Assembly: GCA_003241685.1 (NCBI GenBank)
Contig: QFPJ01000015.1
Span: 1-64,000, forward strand
Direction of reading: 5' to 3'
Length of the DNA stretch: 64,000 bases
Source: Sphingopyxis macrogoltabida
Lineage (GTDB): Bacteria > Pseudomonadota > Alphaproteobacteria > Sphingomonadales > Sphingomonadaceae
Position numbers and translations under genes: made by a program. This document shows, piece after piece, positions 49,698 to 58,306 of the stretch (within the stretch, counting starts at the first letter, position 1; each line of letters starts with the position of its first letter). Below the pieces are notes generated by a model that saw only the letters and a program-made list of their open reading frames with translations, did no database searches and was not told where the DNA came from.

Positions 49698-51143
49698 ATG
49701 CCCGAACACCTGCTTTCCTTCGAACCCGCAACCGGCGAAGAACTGTGGCGGGGGCGGGTGAGCGACGTCGATGCGGAAGTCGCGATCGCGCGGCGCGCCT
49801 GGCCCGAATGGGCGGCCAAGGCGCTGACCTTTCGCACCGAGACGCTCCGCCGCTTCGCCGACCGGGTGAAGGCGGAGGGCGACGCTCTGGCCGACCTGAT
49901 CGCGCGCGAAACCGGCAAGCCGCTGTGGGAAGCGCGGACCGAGGTGGAATCCGTCGCGGCCAAGGTCGATATTTCGGTAAAGGCCTATGCCGAACGCACC
50001 CCGAACCGGCGTATCGAGGGCGCGATGGGATTGCGCAACGCGGTGCGGCACAAACCCCATGGTACGCTCGCGGTGCTGGGCCCCTATAATTTTCCCGCGC
50101 ACCTGCCGAACGGCCATATCGTCCCCGCCCTGATCGCGGGCAATTCGGTGGTGTTCAAGCCGTCGGAGAAAACCCCGGCGGTGGGCGCGCGGCTGGTCGA
50201 GCTGTTTCACGCCGCGGGCGTCCCGCAAGAGGCGTTGCGGCTGGTCGTCGGCGGGCCCGATACGGGCAAGGCGCTGGCCGCGCATCCCGATCTCGACGGA
50301 CTTCTATTCACCGGATCGGCGCGCACCGGCCTGGCGCTCAGCCGCCAGTTCGCGGGCGCGCCGGGCAAGATACTCGCGCTCGAAATGGGCGGCAACAATC
50401 CGATCGTCGTGTGGGACACCGCCGACATTCGCACCGCCGCGACCATCGTCGTCCAGTCGGCCTTTCTGAGCGCCGGACAAAGGTGCAGCAACGCCCGGCG
50501 CCTGATCGTCCGCGACAGTCTGGCCGACAAATTGCTGGAGGAGGTGAAGGCGCTGGCGGGGCGCCTGATCGTCGACCATCCCCACGCCGATCCCGCCCCC
50601 TATATGGGTCCGGTAATCGACAATGAGGCGGCCGACGGGCTGACCGAAAGCTTTCTGATCCTGATGTCGAACGGCGGACAGGTCATCCGCCACATGACGC
50701 GGCCGGTTCCGGACCGCCCGTTCCTGACCCCCGGCATCATCGACGTCACCGCCCTGACCGAACGCCCCGACATCGAATTGTTCGGCCCGCTGCTCCAGGT
50801 CATCCGCGTCGACAGTTTCGAGGCGGCGATCGCGGAGGCGAACAACACGGCGTTCGGCCTGTCCGCCGCGCTGATCGGTGGCACGCCGCAGCTTTACGAC
50901 CAGTTCTGGGCCAATGCCCGCGCCGGGGTGATCAACTGGAACCGGCCGACCAACGGCGCCTCGTCGGCCGCCCCCTTCGGCGGGATCGGCCTGTCGGGCA
51001 ATCACCGGCCCAGCGCCTTTTATGCCGCCGACTATTGCGCCTATCCGGTCGCCAGCGCCGAAAGCGACGCCCTGCGCGCGTCGATCGGGGTGGGATTGCG
51101 CGACGACGAGGCGCCGAAGCTGGTGACGAAGAAATATCTGTAG
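49698..51143 (+). CDS. astD: Succinylglutamate-semialdehyde dehydrogenase-like (AstD)
   Basis: This 481-residue aldehyde dehydrogenase matches AstD in length and motifs: VLGPYNFPAHLPNGHIVPAL, LALEMGGNNPIVVWD, and the nucleophile segment SAFLSAGQRCSNARRLIV. AstD oxidises N-succinylglutamate semialdehyde in arginine catabolism. I start at MPEHLLSFEP, with AAGGA eleven bases upstream; an ATG four codons earlier has no spaced site. No astA, astB, astC or astE is adjacent, so the pathway, if present, is encoded elsewhere or the enzyme has another semialdehyde as substrate. It is divergent from the alpha/beta hydrolase gene. Confidence 0.85.
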   Translation: MPEHLLSFEPATGEELWRGRVSDVDAEVAIARRAWPEWAAKALTFRTETLRRFADRVKAEGDALADLIARETGKPLWEARTEVESVAAKVDISVKAYAERTPNRRIEGAMGLRNAVRHKPHGTLAVLGPYNFPAHLPNGHIVPALIAGNSVVFKPSEKTPAVGARLVELFHAAGVPQEALRLVVGGPDTGKALAAHPDLDGLLFTGSARTGLALSRQFAGAPGKILALEMGGNNPIVVWDTADIRTAATIVVQSAFLSAGQRCSNARRLIVRDSLADKLLEEVKALAGRLIVDHPHADPAPYMGPVIDNEAADGLTESFLILMSNGGQVIRHMTRPVPDRPFLTPGIIDVTALTERPDIELFGPLLQVIRVDSFEAAIAEANNTAFGLSAALIGGTPQLYDQFWANARAGVINWNRPTNGASSAAPFGGIGLSGNHRPSAFYAADYCAYPVASAESDALRASIGVGLRDDEAPKLVTKKYL

Positions 51144-51258
51144 CGCGCCGCGCCCGCAAGGCGCCGCGGGTGAGCCGAACCTGCCGCGCAATTTTACCTT
51201 CATCATCCGCAACAAAGGCTGCTTTGCCATTGCGGCGCGCTGCGACCATCTATCTTGC

Positions 51259-52047
51259 ATGGAAAAGACTCCCTCTTCCGCGGGCAAGCTGTGGCTGGTC
51301 GGCGCCGGGCCGGGCGATCCCGACCTGTTGACGCTGCGTGCCGCGCGGCTGCTGGAAAGCGCCGATCTGGTCGTGCATGACGGGCTGGTCGGCGACGGTG
51401 TGCTGGCGCTGATCCCACCACATGTGACGCGGATCAGCGTCGCCAAACAGCGCAGCCGCCACACGATGAAACAGGATCTGATCAACGATCTTCTCGTCCG
51501 CGAAACGCTGATGGGCAAACAGGTCGTCCGGCTGAAGGGCGGCGACCCGTTCATCTTCGGGCGCGGCGGCGAGGAACTGGATGCCGCGCGCGATGCCGGT
51601 GTCGCGGTCGAGGTCGTGCCCGGCATCACCGCCGCGGCGGGATGTGCCGCGCAGGCGGGCCTTCCGCTCACCCACCGCGCCGACGCGAGCGCGGTCAGCT
51701 TCGTCGCCGGCCAATGCAAGGACCTGACCGATCAGGACTGGTCGGGCCTGGCCGGTCACGGCCGCACCCTGGTCATCTACATGGGTGTCGCGACCGCCTC
51801 GGCCATCGCCGACAAGCTGATCGCCGACGGCGTTTCGCCCGATCTGCCGGTCGCGGTGATCGAACGGGGCACCAGCGCCGACGCGCGCGTGCTGCGCACC
51901 TTGCTCACTGACCTTGGCGACCTTGTGGCGCGCGAGGCGGTACAAAGCCCGGCGCTGATCATCGTGGGCAAGGTCGCGGCGCGCGCCGACGCGCTCGACT
52001 GCCTCGGCGCGCCGGGCGTCGCCGCACAGATAAGGGACTTCACATGA
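51259..52047 (+). CDS. cobA: Uroporphyrinogen-III C-methyltransferase (SUMT)
   Basis: This 262-residue enzyme methylates uroporphyrinogen III twice with S-adenosylmethionine on the way to sirohaem, the cofactor of the sulfite reductase encoded two genes on. Motifs are LVGAGPGDPDLLTLRAARLL at the N-terminus, VVRLKGGDPFIFGRGGEE, VEVVPGITAAAGCAAQAGLP and TLVIYMGVATASAI. It lacks the CysG dehydrogenase/ferrochelatase domain, so those steps need another enzyme. It opens the sulfate-assimilation operon and overlaps the DUF2849 gene by 4 bp (ATGA). Function is secure. Confidence 0.95.
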   Translation: MEKTPSSAGKLWLVGAGPGDPDLLTLRAARLLESADLVVHDGLVGDGVLALIPPHVTRISVAKQRSRHTMKQDLINDLLVRETLMGKQVVRLKGGDPFIFGRGGEELDAARDAGVAVEVVPGITAAAGCAAQAGLPLTHRADASAVSFVAGQCKDLTDQDWSGLAGHGRTLVIYMGVATASAIADKLIADGVSPDLPVAVIERGTSADARVLRTLLTDLGDLVAREAVQSPALIIVGKVAARADALDCLGAPGVAAQIRDFT

Positions 52048-52340
52048 AACTGCTCACGGGCAACGACCTGAAAACAGGATTTGTCACCTGGTGGACCGGC
52101 GCCGACTGGTCGCTGCATATCGAGGATGCGGCCGACGTCGGCGAGGCGGGCGACGCGATCGCCGCCGCCGAGGAAGGCGCGCGCCGCGTCAATTCGCCCT
52201 ATATCATCGCGGGCGAAGCGACGTCCGAAGGGCCGCGGCCCGCGCATATCAAGGACCGCATCCGCGCGCTCGGCCCCACCGTGCGCCCCGACCTGACGCT
52301 GAAACCCGCCGATCCCAATGCCGGCGACTGGGTGATCTGA
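52044..52340 (+). CDS. DUF2849 protein of the sulfite-reductase operon
   Basis: This 98-residue protein starts MKLLTGNDLKTGFVTWWTGA and belongs to DUF2849, found almost always between the sirohaem methyltransferase and cysI in alphaproteobacteria. It has no signal peptide, membrane helix or metal motif that I can see. It overlaps cobA by 4 bp and ends 1 bp before cysI. Its conserved place suggests a helper role in sulfite reduction, perhaps in electron delivery or cofactor insertion, but no function is established to my knowledge. Confidence 0.85.
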   Translation: MKLLTGNDLKTGFVTWWTGADWSLHIEDAADVGEAGDAIAAAEEGARRVNSPYIIAGEATSEGPRPAHIKDRIRALGPTVRPDLTLKPADPNAGDWVI

Positions 52341-52341
52341 C

Positions 52342-53973
52342 ATGTATCAATATGACCATTATGACCAGGCGATGGTCGATGCCCGCGTCGCCGAATTCGC
52401 CGATCAGGTGAAGCGCCGCCTTGCCGGTGAAATCACCGAGGATCAGTTCAAGCCGCTGCGGCTGATGAACGGCCTCTATCTTCAGTTGCACGCCTATATG
52501 CTGCGCGTCGCGGTTCCCTATGGCACGCTCAACGGGCGCCAGATGCGGATGCTGGCGCACATCGCGCGCAAATATGACCGCGATTACGGCCATTTCACCA
52601 CGCGCCAGAATATCCAGTACAACTGGATCAAGCTGGAGGACGCGCCCGCGATCCTCGCCGATCTGGCGTCGGTCGAGATGCACGCGATCCAGACCAGCGG
52701 CAATTGCATCCGCAACATCAGTTCGGACCAGTTCGCCGGGGCGGCCGCCGACGAGCTGACTGATCCGCGCCCATGGGCCGAATTGCTGCGCCAATGGTCG
52801 AGCTTCCACCCCGAATTCAGCTACCTGCCGCGCAAGTTCAAGATCGCGGTGATCGCCGCCGAGGAAGACCGCGCCGCGATGCGGCTGCACGATATCGGCA
52901 TCCAGATCGTCGAGAAGGACGGGGTGCACGGCGCCGCCGTCTATGTCGGCGGCGGCATGGGCCGCACGCCGATGATCGCGCCGCTGATCAAGGATTTCGT
53001 GCGGCTGGAAGATCTGCTGAGCTATCTGGAGGCGTGCCTGCGCGTCTACAATCGCTATGGCCGCCGCGACAATATGTACAAGGCGCGGATCAAGATCCTG
53101 ATCCATGAACTGGGCGCCGACGACTACCGCCGCCAGGTCGAGGAAGAGTTCGCGCATGTGAAGGCGCTGGGCATCGACCCGCCGCGCGCCGAGTTCGACC
53201 GCATCGCCGCGCAATTCGCCATGCCCCCGCTCGATGCGTCGGCACCCGACGCCCTCGACCGCAGCGACCCCGACTTCGCGGTGTGGATCGATCAGAATGT
53301 CGCGGCGCACAAGGTGCCGGGCCATGCGATCGTCACGATCAGCCTGAAGCCCGTCGGCGGCATCCCCGGCGACGCCAGCTCGGCGCAGATCGACCTGATG
53401 GCCGATCTGGCCGAAACCTACAGCCACGACGAACTGCGCGTCACCCACGCGCAGAACATCGTCCTGCCGCACGTCCGCAAGGCCGACCTCCACGCCCTGT
53501 GGCAAAAGCTGGACGAAGCGGGGCTGGCGACGCCGAACCTCGACCTGATCAGCGACATCATCGCCTGCCCCGGGCTCGATTATTGCAGCCTCGCCAATGC
53601 GCGTTCGATCCCGGTCGCGCAGAAGATCGCGGCGCGCTTTTCGGACCTTGGCCGCCAAAAGGAACTGGGCGAGCTGAAGCTCAAGATTTCGGGCTGCATC
53701 AATGCCTGCGGCCACCACCACGCCGGCCACATCGGCATATTGGGCGTCGACCGCAAAGGCACCGAAAATTACCAGCTGCTGCTCGGCGGATCGGGGGCGG
53801 AGGATGTGTCGCTCGGCACGATCACCGGCCCCGGCTTCGACGAGGATGGCGTCGTCGACGCGATCGAGCGCGTCACCGACAAATATCTGTCCGAACGCGC
53901 CGATGGCGAACGCTTCGTCGATACCTTCCGCCGCATCGGCATGGCCCCGTTCAAGGAGGCGATCTATGGCTGA
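52342..53973 (+). CDS. cysI: Sulfite reductase haemoprotein (nitrite/sulfite reductase family)
   Basis: This 543-residue enzyme reduces sulfite to sulfide with six electrons. The sirohaem-4Fe4S ligands are in CPGLDYCSLANARS and KISGCINACGHHHAGH. Both ferredoxin-like repeats are visible (TRQNIQYNWIKLEDAPAIL in the first, THAQNIVLPHVRKADLHALW in the second). It is shorter than E. coli CysI and of the ferredoxin-dependent type, so its electron donor may be a ferredoxin rather than CysJ; no cysJ is in the operon. A nitrite-reducing role is possible for the family but the neighbouring cysH argues for sulfite. Confidence 0.94.
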   Translation: MYQYDHYDQAMVDARVAEFADQVKRRLAGEITEDQFKPLRLMNGLYLQLHAYMLRVAVPYGTLNGRQMRMLAHIARKYDRDYGHFTTRQNIQYNWIKLEDAPAILADLASVEMHAIQTSGNCIRNISSDQFAGAAADELTDPRPWAELLRQWSSFHPEFSYLPRKFKIAVIAAEEDRAAMRLHDIGIQIVEKDGVHGAAVYVGGGMGRTPMIAPLIKDFVRLEDLLSYLEACLRVYNRYGRRDNMYKARIKILIHELGADDYRRQVEEEFAHVKALGIDPPRAEFDRIAAQFAMPPLDASAPDALDRSDPDFAVWIDQNVAAHKVPGHAIVTISLKPVGGIPGDASSAQIDLMADLAETYSHDELRVTHAQNIVLPHVRKADLHALWQKLDEAGLATPNLDLISDIIACPGLDYCSLANARSIPVAQKIAARFSDLGRQKELGELKLKISGCINACGHHHAGHIGILGVDRKGTENYQLLLGGSGAEDVSLGTITGPGFDEDGVVDAIERVTDKYLSERADGERFVDTFRRIGMAPFKEAIYG

Positions 53974-54382
53974 GCATCTGGACGCCGTGTCGGGCGAGGA
54001 GCCCTGCGTCACGCTCGACGCTTTCCTGTCGCAATCGAACGCGACGGCGGTGCGCCTCGAACCCGATGAGGATGCGCGCGCGCTGATACCCTATCTCGAC
54101 CGGCTGAAGCTGATCGAGGTCGCCTTTCCGAAATTTCGCGACGGGCGCGGCTATTCGTCGGCACGCATCTTGCGCGAAGCGGGCTATGCGGGCGAACTGC
54201 GCGCCCAGGGCGACGTGCTGGTCGATCAGGTCGCCTATATGACGCGCTGCGGCTTCGACAGTTTTTCCCCGGAAAAACCGCTGAACCCCGCCGATGTCGA
54301 GGCGGCGCTGACACGCTGGCCCGAACATTATCAGACCGCCGCCGACAAGGCAGTGCCGATCTGGAAGCTGCGTCATGGGTAA
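53966..54382 (+). CDS. DUF934 oxidoreductase-associated protein
   Basis: This 138-residue protein belongs to DUF934, a companion of cysI and cysH in alpha- and betaproteobacteria. Conserved segments are EVAFPKFRDGRGYSSARIL and GDVLVDQVAYMTRCGFDSF. The ATG lies inside the end of cysI (8-bp overlap), and its own end overlaps cysH by 8 bp, so all are translated together. It may assist electron transfer or complex assembly in sulfite reduction. No catalytic residues can be proposed. Confidence 0.88.
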   Translation: MAEHLDAVSGEEPCVTLDAFLSQSNATAVRLEPDEDARALIPYLDRLKLIEVAFPKFRDGRGYSSARILREAGYAGELRAQGDVLVDQVAYMTRCGFDSFSPEKPLNPADVEAALTRWPEHYQTAADKAVPIWKLRHG

Positions 54383-55256
54383 GTCCAACCCCCAGCTGCC
54401 GTTCGCGTCGAGCGAAGCCGAGACACCGGGACGCGGTGCATCTGCGACGGGCCTCTCGACCTCGCTCGATGCCAATAAGGCTGGAGCAGACCGGGTCCGC
54501 GACCGGATCGACGTCGCGCCGCGCTTCACGCAGAGCGATGTCATCCGCCTGAACAATCTGTTCCGGGGACAGGACGCGGCCGAAGTGGTCGCGAGCGTCA
54601 TCGGCGCCGGACTGCTCGGCGACACCGCGATCGTTTCCAGTTTCGGCGCGGAAAGCGCGGTCCTGCTGCATCTGGTGACGCGGGCGGCCCCCGACATGCC
54701 GGTGCTGTTCCTCGACACCGGCAAGCATTTCCCCGAAACATTGGCCTATCGCGACGAACTGGCGGCGAAGCTGGGGCTCAACATCGTCAACCTGACTCCC
54801 GATCCGGCGGATCTGGCGGCAAAGGACGCAACCGAACTGCGCTGGTCCTATGACCCCGACGGCTGCTGCGAAATCCGCAAGGTCAAGCCGCTCGAAAAGG
54901 CGCTGACCGATTTCGACACCTCGGTCACCGGACGCAAGGGCTTCCAGTCGTCGACGCGGCAGGGCCTGCCCCGGTTCGAACTGGACGGCGACACCGGCCG
55001 GCTGAAGTTCAACCCGCTCGCCAACTGGACGCGCGACATGCTCGATGCCTATTTTGCGGAGCACGACCTGCCGCGCCACCCGCTGGAGGCCGAAGGCTAT
55101 CCCTCGATCGGCTGCTCGCCGTGCACGTCGAAAGTGAAACCGGGCGAAGACCCGCGCTCGGGCCGCTGGCGCGGCTGGGACAAGACCGAATGCGGCATCC
55201 ACACCGCGGTCACGCCGATCGGCGACGACGATCCGGCCAACGATCCGGCGTTTTAG
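54375..55256 (+). CDS. cysH: Adenylyl-sulfate / phosphoadenylyl-sulfate reductase
   Basis: This 293-residue enzyme reduces activated sulfate to sulfite with thioredoxin. The core begins near residue 45 (RIDVAPRFTQSD) and has SFGAESAVLLHLV, LFLDTGKHFPETLAYRDEL, and paired cysteines GCCEIRK and GCSPCTSKVKPGE that mark the 4Fe-4S type acting on APS, then the nucleophile ECGIH. The N-terminus is about 40 residues longer than usual, and residues 11-32 are encoded by a palindromic repeat lying in frame. The ATG overlaps DUF934 by 8 bp. It ends the operon. Function is secure. Confidence 0.94.
   Translation: MGKSNPQLPFASSEAETPGRGASATGLSTSLDANKAGADRVRDRIDVAPRFTQSDVIRLNNLFRGQDAAEVVASVIGAGLLGDTAIVSSFGAESAVLLHLVTRAAPDMPVLFLDTGKHFPETLAYRDELAAKLGLNIVNLTPDPADLAAKDATELRWSYDPDGCCEIRKVKPLEKALTDFDTSVTGRKGFQSSTRQGLPRFELDGDTGRLKFNPLANWTRDMLDAYFAEHDLPRHPLEAEGYPSIGCSPCTSKVKPGEDPRSGRWRGWDKTECGIHTAVTPIGDDDPANDPAF
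54407..54470. repeat. Palindromic repeat inside the cysH coding region
   Basis: The left arm GTCGAGCGAAGCCGAGAC (54407-54424) and the right arm TCTCGACCTCGCTCGAT (54454-54470) are inverted copies of each other with two mismatches in 16. The arm resembles the TCGAGCGAAGTCGAGA element dispersed in sphingomonad intergenic DNA. Here the element is translated in frame as residues 11-32 of CysH, in a region outside the conserved fold. Confidence 0.7.
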
Positions 55257-55262
55257 TCACCT

Positions 55263-55295
55263 CGTCGTTGCGAGGAGCGAAGCGCGAGCCAATCT
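55263..55295. repeat. REP-like palindromic element, copy C (partial)
   Basis: CGTCGTTGCGAGGAGCGAAG, continued by CGCGAGCCAATCT, matches one half of the element at 45.9 kb (ATTGCGAGGAGCGAAGCG). It again lies between convergent genes, here cysH and dnaB, within 10 bp of the cysH stop. Confidence 0.6.
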
Positions 55296-55364
55296 CCAGC
55301 TATCGGTCTAGCGCAAGCGCAATGGCTGAAAATGGCTTCTTACGCGCGCAATAACGCAATCTGA

Positions 55365-56876
55365 CTATTCATAATCGGCATAGGCCTGACTATCGTCGGC
55401 CAGGTCGCTGAATTTCGTCGTCTTCGCCTCGAAGTGCAGGCGGATCTTGCCGGTCGAACCGTGACGCGATTTCGCGACGATCACCTCGGCCAAGCCGAAG
55501 ACGCGCTCCATCTCGGCCGCCCATTCCTCATGCTGGGCATGAATCTTGACGTCGTCGCCTTCGACCGGGCGCTTGGGCTCGCGCGCCGCGACATAATAAT
55601 CCTCGCGGAACACGAACAGCACCATGTCGGCGTCCTGTTCGATCGAGCCCGATTCCCGAAGGTCGGACAATTGCGGACGCTTGTCCTCGCGGCTTTCGAC
55701 CTGACGGCTGAGCTGCGACAGCGCCATCACGGGAACATTAAGTTCCTTCGCCAATGTCTTGAGACCACGGGAAATTTCCGAAATTTCCTGCACGCGATTG
55801 TCGCCGCTGCGCGACGATCCCTGCAACAGTTGCAGATAATCGACGATAATGAAGCCGATGCCGTGACGGCGCTGCAGCCGCCGTGCCCGGGTACGCAGGC
55901 CCGCGATCGTCAGACCCGGCGTGTCGTCGATGAACAGCGGCAGCGTCTGGAGCGCCTGCGCCGCACGGCTGAGCTGCTGGAACTGGTCCTTGCTGATCTT
56001 GCCCATGCGCAGCGCCTCGCCCGACACCCCCGACTGTTCGGCAAGGACGCGCGTCGCCAGCTGGTCAGCGGACATTTCGAGGCTGAAAAAGGCGACCTTC
56101 GCGCCCATGTTCTTCTCGGGCGGGATGCCGTCCTCCTCGTCGCGGCGGAAGCGTTCGGCGGCGTTATAGGCGATGTTGGTGGCGAGCGAGGTCTTGCCCA
56201 TGCCCGGACGCCCGGCAAGGATCATCAGGTCGCTGTTGTGCATGCCGCCGATCTTGGCGTTCATGCTGGAAATGCCGGTGGTGATCCCCGACAGGTGCCC
56301 GCCCGAATTGAGCGCGCGCTCGGCGGCCTGCAGCGCGACGAGGCTCGCCGCGTTGAAGCTTTTGACCGATCCCATTTCGGCCTCGCCCCCCGCCACGCGG
56401 TAGAGCGCGGTTTCGGCTTCCTCGATCTGGGCCTGCGGATCAACGCTTTCGCTGGTGTCGAGCGCGCTGTCGACCAGCGTCCGGCCGACGCCGACCAGTT
56501 CGCGCAGCAGCGCGAGGTCGAAAATCTGCCGCGCGAAATCGCGCGCGCCGATCAGCCCGGCCCCGCTGCCGGTCAGTTGTGCCAGATAGCCGACGCCGCC
56601 GACCGCCTTCATCGCCTCGTCATTTTCGAAAAAGGGTTTCAGCGTCACCGGCGTCGCGATGCTGTTGCGTTCGATCAGCGCCATCGCCTGCTGAAAAACG
56701 CGCCCGTGCAGCGGCTCGAAGAAATGATCGGGGGTCAGATGGACGGGCAGATCCTCGACGACTCGGTTGTCGATCAGGATCGCGCCCAGAAAAGCGGCCT
56801 CCGCCTCGATATTGCGGGGCAATTGGCGGTCATCCCCGGCGGACGCCGGGGTCGGGATGAGGGCGAGTTCGGCCAT
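55365..56876 (-). CDS. dnaB: Replicative DNA helicase
   Basis: This 503-residue hexameric helicase unwinds DNA at the replication fork. An N-terminal domain (LPRNIEAEAAFLGAILIDNR) is followed by the RecA-like motor with Walker A LAGRPGMGKTSLATNIA, Walker B GFIIVDYLQLLQGSSRSGDN and the motif VMALSQLSRQVESREDKRPQ. Length and lack of an intein are normal. The ATG is the one in front of MAELALIPTP; the longer open frame upstream is out of character. It is monocistronic and convergent with the cysH operon. Confidence 0.96.
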   Translation of the reverse strand: MAELALIPTPASAGDDRQLPRNIEAEAAFLGAILIDNRVVEDLPVHLTPDHFFEPLHGRVFQQAMALIERNSIATPVTLKPFFENDEAMKAVGGVGYLAQLTGSGAGLIGARDFARQIFDLALLRELVGVGRTLVDSALDTSESVDPQAQIEEAETALYRVAGGEAEMGSVKSFNAASLVALQAAERALNSGGHLSGITTGISSMNAKIGGMHNSDLMILAGRPGMGKTSLATNIAYNAAERFRRDEEDGIPPEKNMGAKVAFFSLEMSADQLATRVLAEQSGVSGEALRMGKISKDQFQQLSRAAQALQTLPLFIDDTPGLTIAGLRTRARRLQRRHGIGFIIVDYLQLLQGSSRSGDNRVQEISEISRGLKTLAKELNVPVMALSQLSRQVESREDKRPQLSDLRESGSIEQDADMVLFVFREDYYVAAREPKRPVEGDDVKIHAQHEEWAAEMERVFGLAEVIVAKSRHGSTGKIRLHFEAKTTKFSDLADDSQAYADYE

Positions 56877-57056
56877 GGCGCAGCATAATGCGCCGTTCGT
56901 TCCTGGCGCGCAACCGGCTTGGCCGGGCCCATGCGCGGGGGCCGTGGGTGCTTCTGGGGATAAGTTCCCTCCCCCCGGCGTGCGACCTCGATTCCGGCAG
57001 GAGCAACACGTCGCCCCCTTGCCCTTCCCCGCACGTAAAGTAGAAGCACGGACAGC

Positions 57057-57554
57057 ATGACCGACGCCGATCCCTCGAAACAGCGCATCATTTCGATCGA
57101 CCTCGACGAAGGGTCGATCATCTGGCGCAATCCCGATGTCGAGCAGGAACGGCGGGTCGCGATCTTCGACATTTTGGAAGACAATCGCTTCGTGCCGCAG
57201 CGCGGCCACGCCGACGGCTATGCCGGGCCTTATCGGCTGATGCTGCGCGTCGAGGACGGCCGGCTGATCTTCGAAATCGCGCGCGAGGACGGATCGCCGC
57301 TGGAAGCGATCATCCTGGGGCTGGGGCGGTTCCGCCGCCCGATCCGCGATTATTTCGCCATCTGCGACAGCTATTATCAGGCCATCCGCACCTCGACCGC
57401 GCAACAGATCGAAACCGTCGATATGGCGCGCCGGGGGCTGCACAATGAGGCCGCCGAAATGCTGATGGACCGGCTCGACGGCAAGATCGCGGTCGATTTC
57501 GACACCGCGCGCCGCCTCTTCACCCTCATCTGCGTCCTGCATATCAAGAGCTGA
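57057..57554 (+). CDS. UPF0262 family protein
   Basis: This 165-residue protein belongs to UPF0262, a family almost confined to alphaproteobacteria. Visible features are IISIDLDEGSIIWRNPDVEQ near the start, LILGLGRFRRPIRDY-type central region and ETVDMARRGLHNEAAEMLMD, ending FTLICVLHIKS. It is predicted cytoplasmic, with no known catalytic motif. It begins a plus-strand series with the GH25-like and cytidine-deaminase genes (gap 2 bp, then a 4-bp overlap). Function unknown. Confidence 0.9.
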   Translation: MTDADPSKQRIISIDLDEGSIIWRNPDVEQERRVAIFDILEDNRFVPQRGHADGYAGPYRLMLRVEDGRLIFEIAREDGSPLEAIILGLGRFRRPIRDYFAICDSYYQAIRTSTAQQIETVDMARRGLHNEAAEMLMDRLDGKIAVDFDTARRLFTLICVLHIKS

Positions 57555-57556
57555 GG

Positions 57557-58306
57557 ATGGCACGGGGGGCGTCATCACCGAAGGCCGGCGCAAGGGCGAA
57601 CTGGCAGGCGCGGGTCATCGACCTGATGCGGCGGATCGGCGCGGCGCTGGTGCTGATCCTGGTCGCCGCGGGCCTCGCGCTGTGGTGGGCGGCGCGCTGG
57701 ACCCCCGACCGGGCGCTCTATCCGACGCAGGGGGTGACGATCGACGCGGGCAATGGCGATGTCCATTGGGGGTCGATCAAGGCGGCGGGCGCCGATTTCG
57801 CCTATATCATGGCGACGCGCGGCACCGCCGGCGTCGATCCGATGTTCGCCCGCAATATCGCCGGCGCGCGCGAAGCCGGTGTTCAGGCAGGGGCGATCCA
57901 TCGCTACAGCCTGTGCCAGCTCGCCACCGATCAGGCGGCGAATTTCATCCGCAATGTGCCGCGCCGCCCCGACGCGCTGCCCGCGGTGGTGTGGCTCGAC
58001 TTCGACGACCGCTGCCCCGACCGGCCGACCCGCGCCCTGCTGCTGTCCGAACTCGCGACCTTCCTGGCGCAGATCGAGGCGCATACCGGCAAGCGCAGCC
58101 TGATCGCCCCCGGCCCGGCGTTCGAGGCCGATTATCAGGTGACGAAGGGCATCGCCCGCACGACCTGGCTGCGCCGCGATTTCTTCGAACCCGACTATGG
58201 CGCGCATCCCTGGGCGATGTGGCAGGCGAATGATTATATTCGCCTGTCGGGCGCCGCCGGCACGGTCGGCTGGAACGTGCTGCGCCCGCAAGGAGAGACG
58301 CGATGA
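57557..58306 (+). CDS. GH25-like muramidase with altered catalytic acids
   Basis: This 249-residue protein has an N-terminal membrane anchor or uncleaved signal (about residues 26-46) and a family 25 lysozyme fold. The first acid is in GVTIDAGNGDVHWGSIKAAG (Asp63), followed by DFAYIMATRGTAGVDPMFAR. The usual D-x-E pair appears as D-x-D at 148-150 (VVWLDFDDRC). The end WAMWQANDYIRLSGAAGTVG matches the family's substrate wall. It would cut peptidoglycan in the periplasm, if active. It overlaps the cytidine-deaminase gene by 4 bp. Family good, activity uncertain. Confidence 0.85.
   Translation: MARGASSPKAGARANWQARVIDLMRRIGAALVLILVAAGLALWWAARWTPDRALYPTQGVTIDAGNGDVHWGSIKAAGADFAYIMATRGTAGVDPMFARNIAGAREAGVQAGAIHRYSLCQLATDQAANFIRNVPRRPDALPAVVWLDFDDRCPDRPTRALLLSELATFLAQIEAHTGKRSLIAPGPAFEADYQVTKGIARTTWLRRDFFEPDYGAHPWAMWQANDYIRLSGAAGTVGWNVLRPQGETR

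Noticed and set aside
52044..54382. DUF2849 and DUF934 genes as a possible new system.
   Set aside because: Both are regular parts of the alphaproteobacterial sulfite-reductase operon. Their exact roles are unclear, but the arrangement is known.
56877..57593. A 239-codon in-frame extension upstream of dnaB.
   Set aside because: It is antisense to the UPF0262 gene and contains nothing resembling DnaB; the family N-terminus begins at the chosen ATG.
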